Shown one piece after another: positions 35,515-48,696 of a stretch of 64,000 nucleotides of DNA. Made by a program: the position numbers and the translations under genes. The notes beneath the pieces were generated by a model, which did not search any database, had not been told where the DNA came from, and saw only the letters and a list, made by a program, of their open reading frames with translations. This DNA is from Nymphaea colorata (taxonomy: Eukaryota; Streptophyta; Magnoliopsida; Nymphaeales; Nymphaeaceae). How positions within the stretch are numbered: the stretch's first letter is position 1; every line of letters begins with the position of its first letter. The stretch spans positions 2,113,001-2,177,000 of the forward strand of contig NC_045142.1 of the NCBI RefSeq assembly GCF_008831285.2. Direction: 5' to 3'.

Positions 35515-38500
35515 CGTGAATGAGCATCAATGCTTATACATCAATGTAAGATGGCTTTCTTCATGGAAGGCAATTGATTAAAAGTTTTACTGCATGCTTG
35601 ATACTTGCTTCCTCTTAAAAGTGTCAATTGTATGATTCATATTTATGCACGTACTTGTGTTATTTTTTTGTCTAACCATGTGGTACAACAGCATTGACAT
35701 CTTTTCAAGTTTTTGCAAGTATTTTTGGCAAAATTGAGAAAATTTGGCCACTTTGTATGCACATTTTATTCTTCTGATGCCTTCCTTTATTCTCTCTGTT
35801 TTCCTTCTGTGTTAAGCTTGCAGGTGCTTGCTGATATAGAAGAATAAATGTCAAGATAATGCTAGAATTTATTTCTGAAAGGCATCTTGTCATATTCGTT
35901 TCAATAAGTTACTCTGGTTTTAATTCTTTTTTTTTTTTTTCACTAATGCTGTTTTATGCATCTTTGCATTTCCATATCAACTTTAGTTTTCTTCTGTTGT
36001 GCATCCTAGTTATAGCGCTCATGGTCGGGCAAAATGCTTATGGTTGTTCTCACAGTTCTCAAAAATAAAAATTTAATCTGTTTTTCAGTGTGAAATATAT
36101 ACACCACTGGTATCAAGACCGTTGCAGCACAGTTCTCTTGGTTGCCTGTATATATTATTTCACTAGTAGTTTGGTTCTGAACTTTCTACTAATCATGCTA
36201 TTCAATCTTTAAGATTTAGTATAGAAAAATATGCATGTGGAATATCTTTAGCTCCCTTGTTAACAATATCAACAAGAGCTCCATTTTCACATTATAAAAG
36301 GTACTTTCATATTTTATAGGATAGTGTTACGAAGATCCAGTTAGGAGCTTGATTTCTGGGTGTTTGACTTCTGGATATATTCCCTTTGTTAGAGGCTTCA
36401 CCTTTTCGTCAAAGTTGGTGTTTTTTGTTTCACAAGTTGGGGGTTTTCTCTGTCAATTCTCGCCCCTCTGCATCTTTACTGACTTCATGTGTTATTTTAG
36501 TACATCTAACCATGTTGCATTTTAATCATGTTAATTGTTTTGTTACCTTCTTTGTTCTTTGAGGTAAAGATTCAAGTTTCAAGCCAATTAAAGGGAAGTG
36601 GTGCATCAGATTATATGGCTGATCCAAGCTTGTTTAGTGCAATTTAGAGTAGCCTCTGAACCTGTCCTCTCTTTTTTGAATGAGATTGACTACTAGAAAG
36701 TCTTCTAAAGGATAGCATACTTGGTCTTTTTCATGAGGACACAGCTTCTGGAGGTAAGTAGATATGTGTCAAGGTGTATATGTGAACTTTTAGAAGGCAG
36801 GACACCAGGTCAAGTTTTTTTTTTTTTTAAAAAAAATAATTTAATTGGCAGTATATTTTTGGTATCTTAACATGAAAATTTACTAGTAATTTAAGATACT
36901 GAGTGAAACTATTAAGAGTGACGACACAATGATATCCCCACATTGTTCACAGCACCCTGGTTTCTCATAAACCATTGACTGTTAGCTTAAAAAACTAAAA
37001 GGGTGTTTCCATCGAGCAAAGAAACTAGAATTCAGTTGTCTCTAAGTAATTGTGCTACCAGAGAAGTTATAATTCTGGCTTTGGGAAGTAAAAAAAAAGG
37101 TTCGGTAATAACGGACAGAGTGATCTTGCAGGTAGGCTGCATCAATGCTTTCAAGAGAAGGCATTTGCTTTTGGAACCAGTGCTTTACAAATACAGTCTT
37201 AGTGTCAATGCCAATATGTTGCAATTAAGTTGGATAAGATATGTGGCAGCACCACCGGCCACCTATTGCATCATCAACTTCTTACTTTTAGTTGTAAAAG
37301 GAATGCTGTGAACCAGGCATAAGCTTTGACTTGGTTTTTCTTGTGATGATTAGGAGGAAGTAGGAAGGATTGTACCTAATACAATGAAACTGGATTGGTT
37401 GCCGCATTAGATTTTCATTTGTATGCAGTGATCCTTTTGAAGCTATTAGTTGCGCAGTTGAGGAAAAAATGTTATCATCGCTGGAAAAGGCTTGTGTAGG
37501 GTCGCTGTCATCAGTGTATACAACTGTGATTTCTCTTGTCTTGGCCTTTTGCATACCTTTTTCGTTTTTAATGTATTTCATTGTTCCACCATCCTCTTTT
37601 TGCAGAATTTCTGCGTCATGACGTTGTCGCATGTCGAACCTTCAATAGTGTGCAGTGCTTCTGCTATGGTCGCAATGAACCGCTACGGAAGGTGGTGAAA
37701 GCCAGGGCTCTGTACAGAGATGGGTTGCAAAGTCATGGCCATGTTTTAGTGGAATTCTTTCTCCAAGATCACCTGGATTAACAAGCAGCATGATACAGCA
37801 TGGTCGTAGTTTTTAAAATTTGGCAATCATTAACCAACACGAATGCTTATTTTTAAGTAACAATATCGTGATCCTGCCGGTGGATGGTGTCCAAGTGCCA
37901 CGAGAAGGGATCTTGGATGGCATGTAGCTGTTGTGATGTATGTCTGTTGTGATGTATGTATGTTTGGCTTTTGCATTCAGCTCTATGGATTACTCTAAAC
38001 CTGAATAAGCTTTCTTTTGAACGTGTTAAAAAATGTTAAAAAAGAAAATCACGCCGGAAGCGGGTGCCGAGTACAAAGTGATTTGGGTAATATTACTGCT
38101 GGGTTTCTCTTGGCTTTAGTAAAACACCTTTGAGTAGTTTTCAGCAACACTGGACGGTAAGGGTCTTGCATTTTGTGCACTAAACAAACTTGATGATTGT
38201 GTATAACAATGATGAATGATGACTTGTCAGCTAAAATTATCTTTTCAAAGTCAAAATGAAACTGATCTCTAAAAAAATACAATTTATTACTTGGAGCTTG
38301 TAAAGTACTAATCCAAGTATTCTTTCGAAAAACAATTTATCTGCGGTTGATTGGAAGAATAGTCTTAATCTTAGCATTTAGTTACTGCATCTTCTTCATA
38401 ACTCCTCGAAGGTAAACAAGTTGTTTAAAGTAAAATTGAATATTGAACTCATGTATTCAATAGTTGGGCGTCATATCTTTGCAAAAGCAACGTCTCCTGC

Positions 38501-38860
38501 CTAAGACGAAGTGTTTTCGGTGAGGGGGTGGTGCAGCGGCTGTGGACTGTGGTGATTGTCCGTTATGGAAAGGCAAATGTAGAGGTTTCGCAGACTTCCA
38601 CCTCGAACTGTTACTGTTGCGGAGGCGACTATGGTGTTTATTGGTTAAGCCACCAGCTCCTTAACCTACCTTCGGGAGTTGGTCGTCTCATCTTATATTT
38701 TATTCTATTCTGTCTCCATCCTGATGACTGCAGAGTCACAAACGAGCTTGGTTTTTATATTCCGCTGATTCTATGTTGACTTACCCTCTAGTGTATTTGA
38801 ATCTATCGTATCAGATTTCTCTTGGATCTGTTTTTTGGGACCTTCTGAGATTCTCTCTAA
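35515..38860. other. 3' flank of PRA1 and spacer
   Basis: T-rich sequence that should begin with the PRA1 3' UTR. Several short open frames exist (for example 37003-37311, 37492-37781, 38528-38779), but none has conserved-looking sequence or splice support. A non-coding transcript cannot be excluded. Confidence 0.45.
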
Positions 38861-38939
38861 ATTAAAACTGAAGTCACATGGGTATAGATATGGTTCGGAT
38901 ACAACAATTTTAGAAAATATGGTGAAAGAGTTCAACAAC

Positions 38940-38958
38940 TATATATATACACATATAT

Positions 38959-38989
<31 letters not shown>

Positions 38990-38990
38990 A
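38940..38990. repeat. (AT)n/(AC)n microsatellite
   Basis: Mixed AT and AC dinucleotide runs in the spacer between PRA1 and YIPF. Confidence 0.85.
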
Positions 38991-39818
38991 CACAAAAATA
39001 TCAAAGGTAAACAACATTTAAATGAATAAGTGATATAACTAAAAACATTACATGTTAATGAACAATAACTTTCGAAACAAATGAAAACAGAGTTGAAAAA
39101 AATAAAATAAAATAAAGTAGTTTGAATGGTTTCAATTTAAAAAATACCCAACATGTTTAATTACCCACCTTGAGTACAAGCATGACTACGAGGGTATAAC
39201 TACACAATAAATGGACCTTATTGAACTACTCATATAACTTAGATTAAAACGTTTATGTGATGCTTTCTTGAGCCGAGACTGAGACGCTCGTTTGTTTGGT
39301 GAAAGACACCAAATCACATGTCTCCACGTTTTGGGGACTAAACAATGGTTGAGTGCAGGATTGAATTCAGAAGAAGGACAAGGTCGAGAGGTTTCACAGC
39401 GCTGCCAAATTTTGTACACTTTAAAAAAGTGAAAGAAGCCATAATAAGCGGGCCATGGCTGTCGAGGTCCTGGCTCCTCACTACTGGTCAGCAGTTCTTT
39501 ATGCAATCGTTTCAATAGAGAGAGAAAACAAAAGAAGAAAAAATTCTCCTTGAATATTTGAAAACAAGGTACCCAACGAAGATGCACCCAAGTTTCAAAA
39601 TTTTCATTCTACTCATTTTGTAGCTGGTTCAAGAACGTTAATGTAAATTTATTTAAACTGCATTCATCTAAGATCAAACCACTTTATAAAAAATATGCCT
39701 TCTTAAGTTTAAATTTAAGTTAAACATGGAACTGACGCCTCAAATATTAAAGACTGTTCAGTATGTGCCACTAAATGCACTTCTTGCTTCTGCTTGAAGG
39801 AGCAAATGAATTGGATCT
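38991..39818. other. Spacer without a recognised gene
   Basis: AT-rich. A 133-codon antisense frame (39186-39587) has no recognisable domain and an improbable residue mix, so I do not call it. Confidence 0.45.
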
Positions 39819-39951
39819 TGGCGGAGCCACATGGTGCCAGTCTCTTAAAATTTATTTATTTTTAAATGGGCATTTTTAAATATTTATTTTTATTTATATA
39901 TAAATTTTTAAACGAGTGCTCCTCCAACCAATTCTTTTGGCTCTGCCACTG
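39819..39951. mobile_element. MITE-like element, copy 3
   Basis: The left end is ttggcggagccacatggtgc. The right end, reverse complemented, is agtggcagagccaaaag. The core is nearly pure A/T. It shares the end pattern and the cacatggtg word with the copy at 27888. Non-coding; ends approximate. Confidence 0.5.
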
Positions 39952-40075
39952 GCTTGAACGATCGCTGAACTTCTTTTTCTTCGTTTGGATGAGCTGGTTA
40001 AAGAGAAGACCTTCCACATTAGGCTGCTTAATATTGGGAGATAAGTTCCCACGTTTTATTATAAAGGTATTTTGG

Positions 40076-40110
<35 letters not shown>

Positions 40111-41060
40111 GGAGTTTACTTCTAGTTCAGAAAACTTGAAACTTAGTCCTTTTTTATCAAGAACCATAACATAAAACCTGCTCCGAACATTGCGAAGGGT
40201 GAAAAAATTTATTGAAAGATGATATGGTTATCTGCTAATATCAAGATCTCAATTTATGTTTTAATACATAAGAAATTCTTGCTTTCAAGTTGCAAGTATT
40301 TGTGGGCACGTTATAGCAATTTTTGTTTTAATAAAATGGACGGAGGTCTAACCTCCAGCGGTATTAAAGCCACTGGCTGCTTGGATTATTTATTTCTAGT
40401 TGCTTAATTGGGAAGGAAAATTTTTCCGGGTTTTTGGTCAAACCTCTCTAAGGCGAACAAGAAACCTTGAAAAGTTGTACATTGTATGTCTTGAAACTGA
40501 GAAATTATCTTGATTTTCGTAATCTTGTTTGAATGGCTATTTTCTAAAAACAATCAAGCAATCAAATTAATGAGCGAAATTTTCTTAATGTTGAGCGCTT
40601 ATTTGTTTGTTAACTTTTTAAAAAATTATTATTTGTTTAAAGGTTGAATACTTTTTCGCAGTTTCTTCTTTTACCAAAAGAGGGCCTAAAAAGTATTCGC
40701 ATCGAAGCCAGCAGTAAACTTATAAATTAAACCCAAGATGATTATTATTATTATTATTTTTTGACGCTATTGAAATTCAAGTTAAAAGTTGTTGCTAGTT
40801 ATATTTCACGTCAAATAATGAGACGAGATTTTTGGAACATCAACCCGACGGTCCTCCCGGCACGGTTTGCTAAGAGGTCAGACGGGCCAAAGTGGACGCT
40901 TTCTTGAACCCGCCGGTGGGGCGTTCTTCTTCTCCGATCGGAAATATCTATAGCACGATTCCTTTCCGGGAAGATGGCATTCTAATTAAGACCGGAGCTT
41001 CTGCGGAGGAGGAGTTGGTCCTTTTCACCATCTTCTTCTTAGCCTCTTGGTTTTCGCAGA
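39952..41060. promoter_or_regulatory. Upstream region and 5' UTR of the YIPF gene
   Basis: AT-rich to about 40800, with an (AT)n run at 40080-40108, then clearly GC-richer from about 40840 to the ATG at 41061, which marks the proximal promoter and leader. A tiny upstream frame of three codons (ATG GCA TTC TAA, 40974-40985) would lie in the leader if transcription starts before it. The longer frame from 40892 has only a GTG start and is in another frame from the gene. Confidence 0.45.
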
Positions 41061-44000
41061 ATGCCTACCTCGGACGAGCCCTACACGAGTCTCCCCACCA
41101 GCCATTTGCTTGGCTCCGTCCCGGTATGATCACTCTTCTTTCTCTCTGGTTCCTTCCTTTTCCGCTTTCTGTTTAGGCGTTGTTAGTATCTTCATTGATC
41201 GGTGACTTAATAAAGCGGATTAGATTATGTGGTTTTCTTGTGTCTTTGTGGAAGGTTTTCATGGGATTGATGCCCTTGAAGTTCTGAATCGAAATAGTTT
41301 TCTTGATTCTTGGGTTTCGGTTTACGATCGGACGTTGATTTTCAGTGAGTGGTGGATGGAGGGAATTAGGAAAAGTGGTGCCTCTATTTGAAGGAATTGG
41401 TGTTCGATGTAGCTTTCTCTTGGCGGTTGATCTGATGGCACTGGCGATTGGAGAAGGAATTATGCAGAAAATAAGGGAATGTTGGAAGTGTGGGAACTTT
41501 CGTACGTCGGTAGAAATCTGTGAAGAGGTGGGTGAGTGAGTGAGTGGAAGATGTGTAAATTGGTAGACGGTAGTGGCAGGTTAAACCCTTTATCGATCAA
41601 TTCTCCTCTCTATTTTGTTGCTCAGGTAAGAATGATGATGAAGTATATGTTCATATGAACCTTTTGACAGCTACTGGGGAAGGTCTTCTTATGTGCCCGA
41701 ACCATCTCCGTTCGTTAAGCTTAGGCATGTCTTTTATTGACGTCAACTAGTGTATAGATAGTGTAGCTGAAAGAAAACAATGGTGAGTTGATGCTTGGTT
41801 CATGTAAATCATAGTCACATCAATATTTTACTGACAAGGTCTTTCTCGGGATTTTTCTTTCCAAAATGTGGTTCTTCTCAAGATATTAACTTCAAAGTTT
41901 ATTCTTGTCTCCACCAGAGTTGGTTTAATGGTGAAAATTCATTGGTCCAGCTGCAGTTCAGATGTTTCTGTTTTGCTTCTGCTCATCTCTTTGACTCATA
42001 TAATCCTGGAGTGATTAAGACCTGAGGGAATAACCTAGTACATAAATTCATATTAAAATGATCGTGAGATAGATCAGAAAGTATTTAACCGTTGGTTTTA
42101 TGTCTGTATTGTGGAGGCCAAATCTGAATCTTCGACTGAAAAAGTACTGTGATAGATCAGTGCAGGTCAAGAGTGGTGCCTATGACCTGGGATCTTGTGG
42201 CTCATAGGTTGTGATTCTAAGTGTGCAGTATACAAAATAACTTTAAGGAAGACGGTCGAATGTTGCCTGCTACCGTTCAGAGTAGATATTAGGCATTCTT
42301 AGTATTTGTCATGAATTTGTTCTTTAAGTAATGTGGAAAAGGTATCCTTTTTAAAGTCAACAGTTTGATCCCCATTCCACCCTCTTTCGTTGCACATCCT
42401 GTAGTCCTTCCTTGTTTTTTCTTTACATAAAATGATATCAGTTCAGCTTCAATATCCACTGGTAGCTTGAGGAGAGTAGATTACAGTATTGAATTGAAGC
42501 TACTAGCAAGCATTGGATCCCCAAAAATGACAAAAGTGAAGATCTCTGCGTCCTTATCTTTGTACACAATGGAAAAAAAAATAGTAATTATTTACAGGGA
42601 AATCCTTTACTACCACTTTGATTGAACTTTAGTTTTTGGCAGATAATTGTATTTCCAGGACTCTTCCCTGAACTTGCCGTGCAGAAGCAAGGATATTCCC
42701 AAGGGTACATTGTACACTTATGACACTTTACGAATCTCATATAATATCAACATATACATACATATCAAATATTTGTTCTCTCTTTTGCACTCAATATCTG
42801 ATGCTTCTTGTCAAATGCTTCCTTTCTATTCTCTATGGTCTGCTTCACGAAGGCTTATTTATTTGTTTTGTATTGAACTTACTTACAGGCTGCAGTTGAA
42901 CCAGATAACAAATCTGCAAGTTATGAAGGTAGATTTGTATGATCAAATCTCAAGTGTTCTTCTTGGATTGTAGTCATGAAATAAGTACATGAATTAAGTA
43001 GCTTGTTTGTGAACTGTGAGAACCTAGTAAGCTTTCTGATTATTGTGGTAATTTTGTGATCATTGCTAATTCTTACAATTCATTTTCTTCATTGCAACAC
43101 CCATGCAGTCCCAGAGGCAAATATGCAAATATTTCCACCTGCTAATGGAGGTTTCCGAGGAAATGATCCTGGAACTTCATATGGTACGGGATATATCCCT
43201 TGTGTCTTTTTTATGATATATAATATAGATCCTATACATGTGAAGGAAGCTGTTTAGTGTGCATTTCAAGTTGGATCATTAGATTGCAGTCACGCCAGAT
43301 GTCATGTTCTATTTTTGTCATTACCAAATGTCATGTAGTTCTACATTCTGTTCTTCTCTCATGAACGGCTTTTTATAATGCTATCCATGGTGTATACCTA
43401 GAGGTCTTCCGAACTCTGAAGCATTATTTAATCTTATCCAGTTCAGTTCATATTATTCAGCGTGTATGCTACATTTTAGGTATCAAATTATGAGTTTGTA
43501 TTGACATCATCTTAAGATGCATTTGGTTAAAAGATCTACTGAAAGGGGACTTATAGGTGGTAATCAAATTATGAGTTTGTGGCTACGTCACACGGACGCG
43601 GCTAAAGAGGCCGCGTACCCGTGTCGACTCGCCGACACAGGACTCGGCTAGGACACGGCAAAAAATAAAAAATAAAAATTTAATGTTGTTTTTTTCATTT
43701 TATCACCCTGGACTATTTTACTATGTATCTTTGTTGTAGGTAAATGAGTTTTCAGGGGAAGCACAAGCCCATGATTTACTTAACTGGTTGTCTGGGTAAA
43801 AAGAGAAGCATGAGTTTATGGTGACACCATCTTAAGAAGCACTTCACCATTTTTGCTGCATGCATGCTGATATCTCAGGGCAAAATATGTTGTGCTGATA
43901 CCTCATCCTGTACATACAAGATGGTTAACTTTTGTATCATGATTTGAGCTTAGGCCCAATTTGAGTTCTTATTTGCTCAACTGCAATGCAAAATTGATCC

Positions 44001-46125
44001 ATATTGGTCTACTATTGCAAGCACGCCCCAAGCAATTATATGTTGGGCTGGGAAACAGTCATGTCCTGGACACAGAAAAGTTCATTAGATGCTCAGTCAA
44101 TATTCACATCTTCTTCCGGTTCTCAAGTAATGTAGGAACGCAATGTAGTATAATGTAGTCTTCTGAAATTCTTCTTATATATATTCATCATATTTTGCAG
44201 GTGGAGATGAGTCTTCCGAAAGCAAATGGAAGGGAGTCTTTAGCATTTCGTCTTACACTCCATACTTCGATGTGGACACTGATATTGTCCTTGATAGGAT
44301 TGCAAACTCAATGCATCCACTTCGCGGGAACTTCTTTAGGAGGATTGAAACGATCCCTGATTTGTAAGTTGATTTTCTCTTCTTAACTAATGCCTTTCAG
44401 AAATTAATGGAGAAGTATTTGCATTCCACAATAAAATGTCATGTGCTAGCTTCTAGGTCCTTTAGAGAATATCACCTCCTTAATGCTGACTTTTTTACTA
44501 AAATAGACTGTATGATTGTCTATAATTTGCATGATTTGATGTATCTTTTCACTGCTTATATTTTCACATTTCCTTAACCTTAAATGTGCATCTCTTTTTA
44601 TGTGCAAGATGTAGTTCCACATTGTCTGTTGTCATCTGTGTCTTGAACCTAAAGTCCTGGAGATAGTGGACGCTCTTTGTTTCAGAGTGTCATTTGACTT
44701 TGAGGCAATTTTGAGTACCATTATGTGGTTTTTTTTTCTCTCTGTGTGTGTGTGCATGCCGATTTCCATCACAAGCTTTAACCTTTGGTTTCATTATTGT
44801 GGTATGTGCAATCACTGAGACACATTGTGTGGTTTCCTGAACATCTTCAATGGATGCAATTTAAATTTGGCTTTAGAGTTGCTATTCTAGATGAACCAGC
44901 GGATGCATGCATCAGTTGCTTCTCTGTGTGGTGCCATCTGGAAGCAATCTGCAAATTAATGCTGAGATTGTACCTAGAGTGTTGGTGCATCTATAGGATG
45001 TACTTTTGAAGTGTCAGGGAAGATCACAGGTGCAGAGATCTTTAGTACAGTCCATACTCACAGAAAACGTGTTTTTTTTTTTTAAATGCGAAAAAAATGT
45101 GATAAATTAAATGGCTGTTTAAAAATTAAAAAAACACGTTTTTTTTTAAATGTTAAAACGAAAAAAACACATTTTTAACTTGTTTTTTTTTCTTTTTTTC
45201 ACTTTTTTCATTTTTGTTCATTTTTTTAATGCCAAACAGTTTTCTTTTCATTTTTCATTTTTAATTTTTTGCAAATCTACTTATCTTTTGATGTTTGTGT
45301 TATTAGTTTCTCACTTATTTTATTTTTCCTTCATTTTTAGTTTTTTAAAATTTTTATAAATTTACCATATTTTTCCCTTCTTTTCAATTTCACCGTATTA
45401 TACCCGAAAAAAACCTCTAAGCTTGTGACTACTACAGCCACAGGCTATCATTCACATGCATCCCCTGCCGAGTGCTGAAATGTATCTCCCTTTCTATTTT
45501 GATTTAGATGTTATGGATTGGTAAAATTCATATAAAATTTTTCTTCTTTGAAGTGAAATCCTTGATGCTTGAATCAGGTATGGACCTGTCTGGATATCCA
45601 CTACATTGGTTTTCATGCTTGCTGCAGTTGGAAATTGTGCTACGTATCTGATGAATAAAAAATCCGACTCCTCAACAACATGGAGCTTCGATGTAAGCTA
45701 CATGAATTGGGCAGCATGTGCTATTTATGGATACGTAATCTTGCTCCCACTTGCATTCTATTTCCTGCTTCAGTACTTTGGGTTGACTTCAAGCTTAATA
45801 CGTCTTTGGTGTATGTGGGGCTACTCTCTGTTTATCTTTTTACCAGCTTGTGTAAGTAATATCTTTTTAATTGCATCCATATTTCCCTGTAGCTGCCTGA
45901 ATCTCAGCTGACAATATCTCTTTTTACTCTTAGATTCTGTTGGTAATTCCTGTTGAGTTTGTGAGATGGATCATTATCCTCCTTACTGGTGCCACGTCAG
46001 CTTGCTTTGTTACTCTGAATATAAGGTCGTATATTGAAGGAAACGACTTAACGCTGCTGGTTATAAGTTCGCTGGTGTTACAGTTTGCCTTGGCTATCTT
46101 TATCAAAGTTTACTTTTTTGCGTAA
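41061..46125 (+). CDS. Yip1-domain Golgi membrane protein, YIPF1/2 type
   Basis: Complete 268-aa protein. Exons: 41061-41123, 42889-42928, 43109-43183, 44201-44363, 45578-45851, 45934-46125. Yip1-family proteins are five-pass membrane proteins of the ER-Golgi and trans-Golgi that act with Rab GTPases in vesicle traffic. The N-terminus MPTSDEPYTSLPTSHLLGSV fits the plant family opening (LPTSHLLGS). The cytosolic part holds YFDVDTDIVLDRI, the YIPF1/2 hallmark (DVDT-x-x-VLDRI), followed by PDLYGPVWISTTLVF at the first membrane helix. Further helices lie at about 150-172, 182-204, 206-228 and 238-266, the last ending KVYFFA-stop. The ATG at 41061 gives a 21-residue exon 1; intron 1 is 1.8 kb. Intron 3 (43184-44200) and intron 4 (44364-45577) contain repeat insertions. 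Confidence 0.93.
43585..43680. repeat. GC-rich acacgg/gacacg repeat remnant in YIPF intron 3
   Basis: A sharp GC-rich patch in an AT-rich intron: cacacggacgcggctaaag, then gtgtcgactcgccgacacag and aggacacggc, followed by an A-rich tail (aaaaaataaaaaataaaaat). It looks like a fragment of a dispersed plant repeat built on CGACACGG words. Boundaries uncertain. Confidence 0.45.
45065..45400. repeat. A/T homopolymer-rich element in YIPF intron 4
   Basis: Blocks of poly-T and poly-A with repeated aaaaaacacgttttttt-like words on both sides of self-complementary turns (acacgtttttttttaaatg, gaaaaaaacacatttttaac). Could be a small hairpin-forming insertion. No target duplication identified. Confidence 0.4.
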
Positions 46126-48696
46126 GGGCAGATACCTTTTGGTGCCTCCAGAGTGCTTCTTCAAGGATTGGTCTTTGGTTGTTGTGTGAAGAATGAGCTC
46201 TGGCTTGTAGTTTGAATGGTGAAAAATTACACTTGCATGCATGGATATATGTCTTGTTACTCCATGCTTGCTAACAGAATTTTTGAATCTTTGATGTATG
46301 TAGTTTTTCAGACTCTGTATCCTACATGGCAGACAAACTGACCATATGCTACTCTTTTGAAATGCCTATAAATATGTTCATGACGTACCTCTAATCTAAT
46401 GTCGACTGTATGGTTTATATCTCCAATTATACCATGGTGATTCCCTCCCGAAATTTCTCTTATCTAGAACTTACATATGAAGCTTGACGGTTGTATCTCT
46501 AATCTCTAGCTGGATTTCTGTGACGTATCGAGCGCCCCTCTCTCTCCTCTCCTTTTTCCCCCTTTTTGATGTTGAGGGAACTTTTACTCTTCTGGATTGG
46601 CATGAATATTTTTCACTTGTTTTGGAGGCTGCTGCAAAAGATTAAGAATGAAGAAAAGAACTTGCACTAAAGAATGGGCTGATCTGAGATGAATTGCTGT
46701 GGCTGTCCTGTCAAAATTTTTGTCCAGTGAAACCGTGCTGTTTTCCGGGGCTTTATACTCTTCCAATAATAAATATTCAATTCATTCTACTGTTGTTCAA
46801 GTTATGTATGGTTAGTTTCTTTTTATCTTTGCAGTGCTTCACAATGCAAGCACCCGTTTTTGCGTGGAGCTCGTTTTGGTCTCGGTGCCGAGAAAATAAC
46901 ATCCTGTCAAGGGAGGCTGTTTTGATCATCTATCACCCTTTTCTAGTCAAAGTGGTTCCGCGAAGCTCATTGTTCCTGGAAAAATAATTGTGTTTTAGTA
47001 CATGAAAACTTTTACCTACAAAAGTGGCAATTTGTCCACCGTCTTGGAACGAGATTTTATTGAGAAGAGTACTATATTTGCTAAGGCTTGAGAAAATATG
47101 TGGAAACAGGCGTTTGTCATGATTTACCAGTTCGTGTGAAATAAATATGAGCTTATGATCTTATCCTCATAAGTTTTATAGAATAAAGTATATATAAGAA
47201 TTTGGTATTTCATGTAATTGTACAGGTTGGAAATAAGTGCAAATAGAGCGCATGCTTGACGGCCTGCTAGTATGGAAAAGCTTCTCACGACAAAAGATGG
47301 TATGCACAAGCAGGAAATAATTAGTTTGGCCTCATATCCCATAAATTCTTTTGACAACGCCTTTTTGGGCAACTTATGTTCCTTGGCTGCTCAACTTGTG
47401 TTGAGTAGGGTTAACATGTTTGGACGATGAAACCGTTGATTAAGCAATTCTGAAGCAGCTTCATTCTTTCTTTTTCATGAAGCCTTGGCCATTTTTTCAG
47501 TGCCGATGATTTTACTAGCAAACTCGTTCATTTTTTGATCTAGTTTGTGCCAAGAGAATGTTGGGCGTTGAACCGTGACATTGTTCAACACCAAGTTCTT
47601 TAACTGGTCAGCCAAGTGGACGGAAATCCGTTGGCACATTAGAAAGCCTTTAATAAGCTTTTGACAAGTAATGTTACTGATATGTTGAAAAAATCGAAAG
47701 CACATCTCTCACATCTAAACTTGAATTTCATACTTCCAATTGCTTGAAATGCTTACTCGTTTGCATCTTTCATAGTATGCTTTCTAATGGGGAGCGAACA
47801 AGTGGTAGATGGATGGAAGTGCATAGAGAGACTGGATCATAACTTCCAAGTGAAAAACGGGCGGGAATATGTTCATCTACACTAGTGTTTCGATGACTCG
47901 CCAGTTCTATATTTGAGCATACATTCTGGTGTAGCTCCTGGATATTATTTTTGGAAGATCTGTTAAATGCCTTTTCCAGGTTATTGGACCTGTGCTAGAC
48001 CCCATGGGGGTATCTTGAGTACTCTGGAGCTTAGATCCGAGACCTAGATTTAATAACGGGCACACCCTAAATCCATGATGATAGCAAATTGTCGATGTAA
48101 GAACCGTAAAATACAAGGCACCATTAACTTCAAATCTATGAAACTCAAATTAAAACAAATTGTCAACCTTTTTCACTTGAAAAAAGGCATCCACACCTTC
48201 CCTCTCATTTTCACGGCTAGAGAACCACTCACCATAGATAACCAGCCATCAACATACCAGTTAACATTAACTATAAAATCAGCACGTGACACACAAGTGA
48301 GGATGTATTACTGCAAAATCTTGTTTTCTCAGTACGTCGATTAGTCCATTGCTGAAGTTGAAACAATCACTTGTTCGCTTTCAACATACGAGTACAAACA
48401 AAGACGGACATTCAATTATAAATTTATCATGACTTGAAAACAGTCAGAATGAAATGCTTAAGTAACAAGTTCTCGCACTCTGCAGATTCATCTGGAGCCG
48501 AAGTAACCAAAATCATTTGTTTGTGTTTAGCAAATAAATGAACTCGGAACCCTGACAAGGGATCCCACTACAAAACTTTCAAGAAGAGTTTACTACTTAT
48601 TTCACACCATATCACTGACTAAAGCACAGAAAGAAGCTTAATGATGATTATAATTCAGATCAACAAGAAGCATTTGTAAGAACCGCCTGCAACGTT
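46126..48696. other. Spacer between YIPF and p32 genes (convergent ends)
   Basis: Holds the YIPF 3' UTR at left and the p32 3' UTR at right. Apart from the minus-strand frame listed separately (47475-47705) I see nothing to support a gene. Confidence 0.5.
47475..47705 (-). other. Unrecognised 76-codon reading frame
   Basis: The frame runs from an ATG at 47705 to a TGA near 47475. Its composition (mixed polar and hydrophobic, with QKLIKGFLMCQRISVHLADQ) looks more protein-like than the chance frames around it. I do not recognise it, and there is no clear promoter or splice partner. It may be a gene fragment or a chance frame. Confidence 0.2.

Noticed and set aside
39186-39587. 133-codon minus-strand open frame
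   Set aside because: No domain, odd composition, no splice or promoter support; treated as chance.
40892-41176. 94-codon frame overlapping the YIPF start
   Set aside because: Starts with GTG and is out of frame with the YIPF exon at 41061, which matches the family N-terminus.
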